DNA of 60,000 bases from Bolinopsis microptera (lineage: Eukaryota > Ctenophora > Tentaculata > Lobata > Bolinopsidae), in contig NC_087081.1 in the NCBI RefSeq assembly GCF_026151205.1, positions 8,491,246 through 8,551,245 on the forward strand, read 5' to 3'. Shown here piece by piece: positions 12,201 through 24,200 of the stretch (within the stretch, counting starts at the first letter, position 1; the number at the start of each line of letters is the position of its first letter). The notes below the pieces were generated by a model. The model saw only the letters and a list, made by a program, of their open reading frames with translations, made no database searches and had not been told where the DNA came from. The position numbers were made by a program, and so were the translations under genes.

Positions 12201-15200
12201 TTTGTACACTGTAATATTTAATTATTGAGTAAAGATGTAAGTATTGAGTAAAGATGTTTGATTGAGATAGTTTGGTGGAAATATATAATTGTTTCAAGAG
12301 TGAACCGGCATGAAAATCAACGTAAAACTTAAAAGTAGCACAAAAATGACAAAATGACTAAGTCATACTAATGAGAATTACAAAATATTACTAATAAGAA
12401 TTACAAACCTCTTTTCCAGTATTATATCCACTTCCATATCTTCCTGAAGTCCAAAAGATTTGAATTTACGGCCTGGTCCTCCATTAGCTGTAATAGCATC
12501 AGTTTCGTGAACACAAACTGCTAACATCAACACAAGAAGTCTGAAATATCGGGCTGTTGGTTGAATAATTATTTTAGACGATATACTTGGTGTTCCACTT
12601 AAAATGTGACTTTTGTCCACTATAATTTTTGACAAAATCAAACTTCACTGTTATTTTTATGCACAAATTCCGCACATGTTGACACTTTGTGATATATAAA
12701 GAGTGTTAAGCAACTGCTCCTTCATTAAACAAATTCTTTTTTTTTAAAGTCACATTTTATGTGGTACACCCTGTATTAGGTTTATAATTGCAAATCTACC
12801 ACATATGAAGTTGTAGTTAGTTTGGATCATCATCAGGTGAGAAAGTGATACTATCGTTTTTATAAGCTAAGAATCAAAAGTTTCTTATTACCCGACGGTG
12901 AAAGTAAGCTTCATGATCTGTACTTGCAGGGAGGTTCTATAGCTAACATGTTATGGTTAATGTTACTACAATGTATCTGGGTAAATATATTTAGAAACTT
13001 AAGGTATATTAATTAATAATAGCTGTGCTGAATCAGATGTAACAAATGGACAGGAGTTTATGATTATAAAAAGAGAAATCTCCTCTTAATCAAACAGTAA
13101 CGCAAATCATGTCGTAAAATTAAAGTTAGGACAGGGTCAAGCAGTGATGAACCAAACCACTTCCCAAACTAAAAACTAAAGTTTTGCCACAAATATTTAC
13201 TACCCGGAGCAGTGATGAACCAAACCACTTCCCAACTAAAAACTAAAGTTTTGCCACAAATATTTACTACCCGGAGCAGTGATGAACCAAACCACTTCCC
13301 CGACTAAAAACTAAAGTTTTGCCACAAATATTTACTACCCGGAGCAGTGATGAACCAAACCACTTCCCAACTAAAAACTAAAGTTTTGCTACAAATATTT
13401 ACTACCCGGAGCAGTGATGAACCAAACCACTTCCCCAACTAAAAACTAAAGTTTTGCCACAAATATTTACTACCCGGAGCAGTGATAAACCAAACCACTT
13501 CCCAACTAAAAACTAAAGTTTTGCCACAAATATTTACTACCCGGAGCAGTGATGAACCAAACCACTTCCCAACTAAAAACTAAAGTTTCGCCACAAATAT
13601 TTACTACCCGGAGCAGTGATGAACCAAACCACTTCCCCAACTAAAAACTAAAGTTTTGCCACAAATATTTACTACCCGGAGCAGTGATGAACCAAACCAC
13701 TTCCCCAACTAAAAACTAAAGTTTTGCTACAAATATTTACTACCCGGAGCAGTGATGAACCAAACCACTTCCCCAACTAAAAACTAAAGTTTTGCTACAA
13801 ATATTTACTACCCGGAGGCCCCTTTAAAGCTCTCACCAGGCTCCACCACGTGGCCTCCCGCCAGCTAGTACCCCAATTAGCCAGACCCAGGACTGTGAGA
13901 GAGGGGGCGGGTACCATGTGCCCCACATCCTTAGTAACCACCCTGAACCACTCCTTAGTAACCACCCTGAACTAGACCACTCCTTTACCGGGTCTACGTG
14001 TCTACACTGATTATCTTATGATGGAGTAATTGTGCGTGTTTTGAAGAGGGTATAAGATACTGTTTAGTGTGGGACCCCCCCCCCTGATCAGGGTCGTGGT
14101 TAATTAGTGGTTAGCGGTTAGACACGAAGTTAGTTCAGGTTTATTAGCGGCAGTTTAAAGTGCTGAACTAATAACCGTTACATAGTTACTTACCTGATCA
14201 CGTGGTATGATTACAGGGGTTATGGCCTTGGAATTTGGATGGAACGATAAGAAGGCGTGTTTTGAGCGCTAAGAAATACGTCTCGGGTAATAAAGCAGCA
14301 TACAAGGGGGACAATATAACAAGACTAATTGATCGTAATGTTCGGTTATTTGGGTGTATCTTGTAGAGACTATAGAGCTAGATTCGACTTGTTATCTTAA
14401 CTACTTTTCTTTAAAATAAATCAGTAAGCGTGTATTAACACGAACACTATCCATCCAATTAGACGGCTTCGAATAAAAATCTGCGAGAAAAAGAACCGAC
14501 TAGAGGATTAAACAGAAAACATCTTGCATCTTCAATTAATGTGCGCAAATTTAAAGCTGTAGTGCTGTTGCAGATTATGCCTGTATTCGATCGGTTTAAA
14601 CGGTTTGGGCAGTTTCCGATTAGTCAACAAATGAGGTCTTTAGTCAAATTTAAACTCAATCACCACCCCTGAATCACCACATCTTCACTGGGGTATTGTA
14701 CTGGGGTATTGTACTGGGGTATTGTACTGGGGTATTGTACTGGGGTATTGTACAACACTGATTATCTGCGGAACTAAGAGGGAGTGTTCACTGGTCACGT
14801 GATCTCTACACTCTCTCGTCCAAGTATACAGATTTAAAAGGGCTATATTTCGAAATAATGATGCAGACTGTGTTTGCAGTCGAGCATTTTCGGGCATATG
14901 CATTCAATCGTTTAACGGCGTCTGCAATTTCGTAAACCAAATTAATGCACTAAAGTAATCAAGTAAAATAACCGAATGAAAATATGTTCGTGTCACTAAA
15001 CAGGACTGTCACTATGCAGCTGACGCACTCTTTAGTGACAGACGTCACAAAATATTCCACTTTGTCACTATAAACATGGGCGTGGCCAGGTAGGTACCAA
15101 GCTGGAGGTAATTTGACAATATTTTGATATTGTGAACCTCCCTAATATATAATGGCGTCACTTAAAGGTGTGGGAAAGTGGTGGGACGGGGGAGGGAGGG

Positions 15201-18200
15201 AGGGGTGGGGGGCTAACTTAATTAGGGATTTCCGAGAAAACCATGCTAGTTCCGTTTTTTAACATTTGGTTTCCGAGATAAAAAAGCCACGTTGAAGTTA
15301 TACCTCAGTGACTATTGATATGCTAATAAAAGCAAATGCAAAGAGCAAAATGCTCTAACTTACCCAGTCTTGAGAGTTGAGGGGGGGGGGGGGTTCTTCC
15401 CCTGTACTCATTACTCCCCCTCTGTTCATTACTCACTGCTATATACTTGGCATAATATTGGTTGAGCTTGGTGGTTTTTTAAAGGAAAGGTTTTCAAATT
15501 TCATTGTGACATGCTATTTGCTAATGAACCTTGAATGACCATTAATCACAACGTTTATCAATCATGTGCAATAAGGGGGTTCAGGGGGATGAACTGGTTG
15601 CATAGAAATATTGAAAAATATCTCAAAATTTCATTCTACATGGGGAGTGGGGACCGATCCATTGTGAATGATATACTCATTATTCCTCAAGCATATCCAA
15701 GCTGTGTGCACACTTTTAATTTTATTTGTGAAAATAATACAAAAAATGTACGGAAATTTGCTTTGAAAAACAACTTCTGTCAAAGTCAAATAGCTGTTAC
15801 GAAAAATTAAATTTTACACAACAATATAGTGTTACTACTGATGCAAAAAGGAGATCAGGCCTGTTAGACGTCTTTAATCCATTATCAAAAACTAGATAAA
15901 GCCTTTTATTGTGAACCAAGTTGATGTTTTTGATTTATAGTAAGAAAAGGCATTTCAAAAGTGAACTTTGTAAGAGCAAAAGGTTACTTAGAGCGTGGTC
16001 ATGCTTTGTTCTAACTAAAAATACATATGGCTTCATTAAAACAAAATAATTGTCTGAGTTTACTCCGTCATTCCATTTCGTGTAAGAGAAGAAGCTTGTG
16101 AAGCTTCAATGGTTACCAGACAAAAGTACTTTGAACTGCACAAATATAAACTTGCTTAACAACTGTTCTCCAATCATCTTAGCTTCACTCATACTACACA
16201 TCCAATTCAATTCCCCAAACAATATATGCACTTGTCAGTACGCATACTTGGGCTTGTGGGATGTGGGTCGATATAACGATTGGTTGATTATATTGATAGG
16301 GTTCCCATAGTCATAATAGGGTTAAAGATTTGTTGTAATGACAATTGACATGTGCCGCGAATCGTGATTGCTTGAACTGACAATTTAACTTATCGACCAA
16401 GAAAGTTGGGTATAACAATAAGCTATAGATAGGGAAATATACCACACCCTGCAACAAAAATTATTTCTAGCCATGCTTTGATATATTAATATAGGGAGCA
16501 AGGGATTTATTGCAGTATTTATTATTCCCTACAATGAACTATAAGTTAGTAGTACTAAAACTTATACTATTGTATTACTATTCAATGGATAAATGTTGTC
16601 TGTAAAACTTTTCCTCGGATTTGATCTAAGCATATTAATTTGCCACTAGTTCACTAAACCTATTTCTACAGAGCTGCCCTCTGATTTTAACATAAAAGTG
16701 CTATACCGGGCTAAAAGAGAGAGCGAGACAATTCTTAATGGAGATCCGGAGCTGTGAACACAGTACCCGACATGGTCAGTATGTCTAAAGTCAGCGTGTC
16801 CCTTTCTAAAAGAGGCAACAAACGCGGGGACTGAGTGGTTTTATGCCGGCTAATATGTGGCCGATTCAGGATATGTCGAGACTTGCACACGTATTAGTAT
16901 TCCTGCGATAATGTACTAGACTGTTAATTGCACTCATATTCAATATTAAATCAAATGAGGGGTTAAACTTAACTGAATGCCCCGCGAAAAAAATGCGGGT
17001 TATTTAATTATGGAAAATAATTATGGCTTTTAAGATGGAAAGCAATTTATATTACAATCCGAGTTACTAACTATTTTGTGTGAATGAAATGACGCATTTT
17101 GTCTTTAGCTACATTACTATTTAAACAGTTGAATTATTAACCACCTTAAATCCTTGTAAATTGCATAATATTCAGCTAACCACGCGAAATAGCGATAATT
17201 ATAATTGAGTATTTTGATACAGTTCAAACCGTTTAAAATAATGCAAACGGAGAGCTCAAGATTGCCAAATGACACGCTCTAAACGTTTCATGCAGGTCGG
17301 TTATAAAATTCAAAACATTTAAATGGTTTTGAATTGCCACTATACCACACAACATCATCGTTTTTCATTATCAAAATCACCGTTTTTCATTACTGCGATT
17401 AAAAAAGATCCAATGTGAAATAACATACTCTCAAATGAAGTCCAGAGTCTCAAGCCTCGTGTTACGACTGTAACTAATTTGGAAAACTCATGGGATAAAA
17501 TAACGTACGGCAGTAACTATAGTTATCTTGATCTAGTATTTTTGTTTCACACAATAGAGCATAAGTATTGTGGTTTATCCACTGGGCTTAGATTTTGTGT
17601 TTAAGCTACCAAATTTTATTATTATTTATTATTATATAATATAGTCCGTCTTTAGGCTGATGTAATCCATTGTTTGTACGTCCTGAAATGAACGTCCTCA
17701 TGATAATATCTTGAAAATATCTTGATAATATCTTGAAAATATCTTGATAATATCTTGAAAACAGCCTGAATACCTGATGTCTTCTAACCGTGTGTCCTCC
17801 AGGAGTAACTGTATCCCATCCGTATCTAAAGCTCTGAGACAGCACTATAAAGTGCCCTATTTTCTGGGGAAGAGTGAGAGAACACGTGACGACTGGATGT
17901 TCATGGGATCTCCTGGTTACAAGGGGGCTCCGCTACATGTGAGTTAAAATAGGGGGGGGGGGGGGGGGGTTACAAGGGGGCTCCACTACATGTGAGTTTA
18001 AATAGGGGGGGGGGGGGGGGGTTACAAGGGGGCTCCGCTACATGTGAGTTTACATAGGGGGGGGGGGGGTTACAAGGGGGCTCCGCTACATGTGAGTTTA
18101 CATAGGGGGGGGGGGTTACAAGGGGGCTCCGCTACATGTGAGTTTACATAGGGGGGGGGGGGGGGGCACAGTGGTCCGGGACCTAGTCATAGGATTTTAG

Positions 18201-21200
18201 GTCACCATCTTAGATTCCTTTTAGTCCAGGTTAACCTGTTAGAAAAAATAGATGCCGATGCAATGCAAAAAACCATAATTAATTTCACAAAAAGCTCTTT
18301 TTTTGACAGCGCGTCAAAATCGCGCGTTTTAGAAACCTGGTCAAAACTCTAATAAATTGCCCAAAATAGGTAAAAGTGAATTCTAAACTGTTTAATTGTG
18401 TTATCTCAGTTCTCTATAGGCTATATTAGACTCAATTCTATGCAGCAATCCTAATACACTGCAAAAAAAATTATTGTTCTATCTTATAAGGTTGATTTTT
18501 GACCAAGCTTAAAATTTTTATCGAATTTTTAGGAAAATTTTTAGGAAATTCGAGAAAAAATAGTTAAGATGCCATCATATGCCACAATATTCCTATAGCT
18601 TATCTGAAAGAGGAGACAAATCTCTAACAGATTCCAAAAGGAATAAGGTGCCAAATGGTGCCGACAGAAGTTACGATTTTATAAAAAACCTTGACGTCAG
18701 TAAAAATGTGTGAAAAATGAAAAATATTTTTTCTCAGTTTTGCCTTTTTTGGAGGAAAGGCATCGTTTTAGAGTCTTAAAATGTGTTTTAAAGTTATCTT
18801 TGGGTATGGTTATGCCTAAGAAGGACTTTTTTGGACCTATTTTCAACAACTGCCCGAAAGTGTTGGTAATTTTATCGAAATTTGGGTTCCGCCAGGGCAA
18901 AATGTGTCATATTTAGACCTTAAATCACAAAAATAATGATTTTTAAATGAATGAGGACATCAAGATTGATTTCAAAGTGTTTTACAGTCATTGTAAGGTC
19001 TGGCAACACTTATTTGAGTAATTTAAAGGCTTATTCTCAGAAAATATCAGCAATTTGGGGCTAAAATTACCTTATTTTCTTGTCGCGTTACTAAATTTTG
19101 CTCAAAAGAGCAGTGTTTTTGTCCCAAAAAATTCTAATTTTTATCAAAAACCATGTATAGAGGCATCAAATTAAAGCTCTTGATGACCTGTTCACATTAA
19201 AATCACAAAGAAGTAGTTTAGAATTGATATAAGTGATAAAATGGTCTAAAAATGGATTCAAAAAATTCTAAATTTCACCCAATTTCTGTCTAATCATGAA
19301 CCTTTGAGAGCTCATAAAAAAATCATGCCACAATATTACACTGTAAATTTTTCTAGGATTACTCTAAATGTCCTATACTTACAGATAGATTAACTTATAG
19401 ATGCTTACCAAAGTTAATTTACAACTTATTTTTGTAATTTGTCCTAAAAAATGGCCAAAAATGGTCAAAAAATGCAATTTTTGACAAAAAATCAGGTAAA
19501 ATTAATATTTGAGGTCAAATATCCATTTAATTACTCTGGAAACCCTTTTAAACGTTATTTTGGGGCAAGATACCCCTAGAAAACATGATTTGTGGTATAT
19601 CAGAATTAGTTATGGATAGTAAGCTTGATAACATTGAAGCATTATGGGTGAAGCTTAAGAATAGCAAGATCAATGTTTGCTGCTTCTATCGCTCTGGAAA
19701 TTATTGCAGTGTTGATAACTTTATTGAATACATTCATTTTTGCATGAAAAAATTGAATGGGAAAAAGGTTATCTGGATTGGGGATATAAACATTGACCAG
19801 AATAATATCTCATCCACCCAGTACAAAAAATTAGATATGACCTTGAGATGTTACAATTTAGTTCAAACCATTCAAGGGATAACTAGAGTTGCTAAACGTG
19901 GAGACAATTTTACCCAGACTACTATTGATGTAATATTCACTAACTGTTATGCAGATTTTGTCCAATCTTCTGTTCTTGATGAACGTATAGGAGATCATCA
20001 AGCTATTATGTGTGAGATAGATTGTAAAGTACCTATAGCTCCTAAATTTGAGAAGGTTGAAATTAGAAATCATTGTAAACGTAATGTTAAACAATTCTTA
20101 GACTATCTAGATACCTGTTCTGATTACAGTCCACTATTGGAAAGTACAGATGTTGAAGCTATCACTGCTGGCCTTTGTCATCATATTGAACAGGCATATG
20201 CAACCTTCTTCCCTTGCAAGACCATAGAAAGGCATGAAAAGTTCATACATAAACCTTCTACTGAACTTTTAAATGCCATTAATCATACACATTTTCTTCT
20301 AAAGAAATTCCGTAAAAAGAAGGATAAGAGAGACAATGGAAATTGCAATGAATGTGGTACATGTAGCAAATGTATAAAGTGTAATGAGGCCTGGGATTGC
20401 TACAAGATTCAGAGAAATATTAGAAATAAATTAGCTAAAACCTGCAAAAAGGCTAATGTAATCGATGATCTACAAGTTAAAAGTGCCAAGAATGATCTTA
20501 AAGGGATATGGAAAACTATCAAACTGGCATCAAATATGACCCCTGGTACAACTAATTGTCAAACTATCAATGAGAATGATCCTGAGCTATTTAACTTTCA
20601 TTTCGCAAATGTTGGATCAAGATTACAAAATCAGGCCCCCAATATTGAAAGAGTTAGTTTTGCTGATTTTTTGCCTCCTAGAACTTCTAATATCTCATTT
20701 GATAGATTCCAAGAAATAAATGAAACTGATGTCCTAATGTGTGTCGAGGCGCTCGGGAATGACAGGGCCTCATGTGACGGTGTGCCTCTATTTTTACTTA
20801 AGCAGGCTGTACCACACGTAGCTGGGCCACTGACCCACGTTGTCAATCTGAGCCTTAATGCAGGTGTTGTGCCAACCCTTTGTAAAAAAGCTAGAGTGAC
20901 TCCCATCCATAAGGCAGGAGTGAGAGATGATCCTAATAATTACAGGCCAATATCCATCCTTCCGCTTGTAGGAGAGCTTATAGAGTACTTTGTCGGCAAG
21001 CGACTCACTGGTTGCATGGAGGAGAACAAGCTTTTCGTCCGGCATCAATATGGCTTTCGGAAAAATCACTCCACAACTTATTTGATGTACGATCTGATGG
21101 ACGAGATATGTGTGAGTAAATCTAAGTCTTATAAACCAGGAATCATCTTTCTTGATCTTAAGAGGGCCTTTGACACAGTAAATCATGAAATATTGCTTAA

Positions 21201-24200
21201 AAAATTGGCATGTTGTGGAATTGGTGGCGTTGCTTTGGCCTGGTTTAAGAACTTCTTGTCTTGTAGATGTCAGTGCACTGGGATCGGTGGCAAACTAGGT
21301 TCATTTTTAGAAGTTCTGAGTGGTGTACCACAGGGAAGCATCATTGGGCCTATATTATTTAGTATCTTCATAAATGACATCATTTATGCCTGTGACCTAT
21401 CTGAGCCCTTTCTGTTTGCAGATGGTGGTGCGCTCTTCTTTGATCAAACCTGCAGAAGCACATTTGTAGGCATGAAGGTGGAGCTTATGACAGTCTTTGG
21501 GTGGCTCAGTGTAAATAAATTATCACTCAATGAAAAGAAGACTGAATTCCTGTTGTTTGATTCTGTTGATCAACGTGATGAATTAACCATTGAATGTAAT
21601 GAGGTAACTTTCACAGTCAAGGAGTGCAAAGAGACGGAATGTCTTGGCCTCATTCTAGATAGTAGATTAAACTTCAAAAGCCATGTAGATTATATTGTTA
21701 GGAAGGTCATGGAGAGAATTGGTGCCATGTATAGAAGTAAAGCACTGCTACCCATTAAATATAGGAAAATGTTTGCCAATGCACTCATGTTGCCACAGTT
21801 CGATTGTTTGGGCACAGTCTATTGTAGAGCTGGCAAGACAAAACTTGCTGAACTTGACACTCTGTACAAAAGGGTAGCCAAAATGGCTCTCAGCGTTCCA
21901 CAAGCAGAGAGCAGCCTTAATGTTTATAGAGACATGAGATGGTTACCACTCCGTCTTAGACGACAACTCCATCTGTCAAGTTGTATGTTTAGAATCATCC
22001 GTGACAATTGTCCTGCAGACTTTATGAACAGATTTAGTTACATATCAGGAGGTAGTAGGAGCGGCGAAAGCTGCAACCTGTGTGTTAATAGATCAACATC
22101 ACATAAAAACTTTCAATACTTGGGGGCAAAATGTTGGAATAATGTTCCAACAGATCTACGAAGTCTGCCCGATGTTGAAGGCTTTAGTGATTCGTGTGGG
22201 AAACAGCTGCTCTCATCTATAACAACAGACCCTAATTGTGCCGTCGGCAGTTCATATGACAAATTTTACACTGCAATCATAGTCGACGGTAACTGGGTAT
22301 CTTCTAATTCTTTTAAATCTGAGGCATATATAAGTGATGTATCGGGAGGGTTTTCCCTTTTTTACCACCTTACCATTTTGATTGGTTTTGCGCATGGCTG
22401 GCGTGTTTTAGCTGGAGAGAGGGTTCGCACAGTGGTGGTTTTATAAACCACTTTTAATTTATTGACCTATTATACCTAGTGGTAGTTTTATAGACCACAT
22501 TTAATTTATTTACTTATTATACTTAGTATTTATTTTTGGTGACTGTATCACCCAGTTTTAACATTTGATAATTGTACAGTTTATTGACGACACATTGACT
22601 GAATGTTATTTTATTCTAATTTATATTCTAGATATTTTATTTATTTTTCAACAGACGACAACTTCCTGTTTTTTCTTCTATATTAGTTACTCATATCTCT
22701 TTTACAGACTTTTTTACAAGGACATTGACAGATGATACTCACATTAGGCATTCTTTATTGCATCTAAATTATTTCACTTGCATTAGGTTTAGAAATTTAT
22801 TCTCTGGTTAACAGATTTCAAATGTTTAATTAATTTGTAGTATGACAGTAAGGTATATAAGAAGTTATTTAATTTTGCTTGGGCTATTATATTGACTATT
22901 GAGGTTTAATGATGATATGGAATTTGAATTCTATATAAATTTACACTATGTGGTTGGGGCATTTTGCATAGTAAATATGGTTACTACTCCTATATATCAT
23001 ATTATTTGATTGGTATTCGATTTCTGATTATTTCTCTAGGAATATGATTATTATATCTCAATTTGGCTTTAGGTAGGGTGCCCCGCTAAAAGAACTGGAT
23101 TCTTCCAGGAAGCATCCCGTGCACAGACCTTGGTCTACATATATATTAAATTATTAACCATTCATTCTGTATGTGCACGAAAATTTATTTCAATCAATAT
23201 CATACCCCTAAGTCATGCCTATGTCTACCTCGCATGGGCGCCCGGACCACTGTGGGGGGGGGGTTAAGGGGGCAGGGGGGTCTTCATGGAAATTTTCTCA
23301 AAATCGACTTTTTAGTTGTTTCTGATAGATGGGAGTGATATCTATCAGATGCTTTTAATCCGATAGAAAAATATTGCTCCTAGCAGAAATTATCGCCGGT
23401 AGAAGATCAGCGCTTGTGTGTAACTGTATTGCGCGAGCGATTTTTGATCGCGTGCCCTGAAAATCGAGTCTAAAAATCTATATCCTCTTACATTTTTGAG
23501 CAATTACCCTCAAACTTTCAGGATATGTTCTAGGGATCATTTAGAAGAGATTGTCCAGGCAAAATTTCGAGATAGGCCTTTAAACATTTTTTATTCGATT
23601 TTGAAAATCTTGGACCTGGTTTTTTGACAAGATTTTTAAAATCGAATAAAAAATGTTTAAAGGCCTATCTCAAAATTTTGCCTGGAGAATCCCTTCTAAA
23701 TGATCCCTAGAACATATCCTGAAAGTTTGAGGGTGATTGCTTAAAAATGTAGGAGAAGATAGATTTTTAGACTCGATTTTCAGGGCACGTTATCAAAAAT
23801 CACTCGCGCAATACAATTACACACAAGCGCTGACCTTTTACCGGCGATAATCTCGGCTAGGAACAATATTTTTCTATCAGATTAAAAGCATCTGATAGAT
23901 ATCACTCCCCTCTATCAGAAACAACTGAAAAGTTGATTTTGAGTAAATTTCCATGAAGACCCCCCCCCCCTGCCCCCTTAAAAGAGGGCTCCACTACATG
24001 TGAGATTAAATAGGAGGGGGGGTTACAAGGGGCTCCAGATCCAGCCTCCACTGCTCGTGACTTTAAGTAACTTTGAAGAAGGTACAATATATTCATTCGC
24101 GGTCTTTATGATGTGGAATTAGTTTTAAACTGAGTAGATAGTGAAACTGAAAATGTTTTCTAGGGACAACTTTTCCACAGTTCCACAGATGATATATCTT

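Larger units (their letters stand above)
18167..23260. mobile_element. 5.1-kb block with 14-bp TIRs (cacagtggtccggg)
   Basis: cacagtggtccggg at 18167-18180 is matched by its exact reverse complement at 23247-23260. Both ends abut G-runs of the exon F minisatellite. The first seven bases, CACAGTG, match the Transib/RSS-type heptamer, and CAC starts are also usual in CACTA/Chapaev elements. No transposase was found. The interior carries the retrotransposon ORF at 19585-22446. A target duplication cannot be read in the poly(G) context. Probably a non-autonomous DNA transposon with a nested LINE. Confidence 0.55.

Noticed and set aside
15535-15810. 91-codon plus-strand frame in the oxygenase intron
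   Set aside because: No recognisable motif, no splice context, and it lies in an intron.
20794-21186. 130-codon minus-strand frame
   Set aside because: Antisense shadow of the LINE reverse-transcriptase domain.
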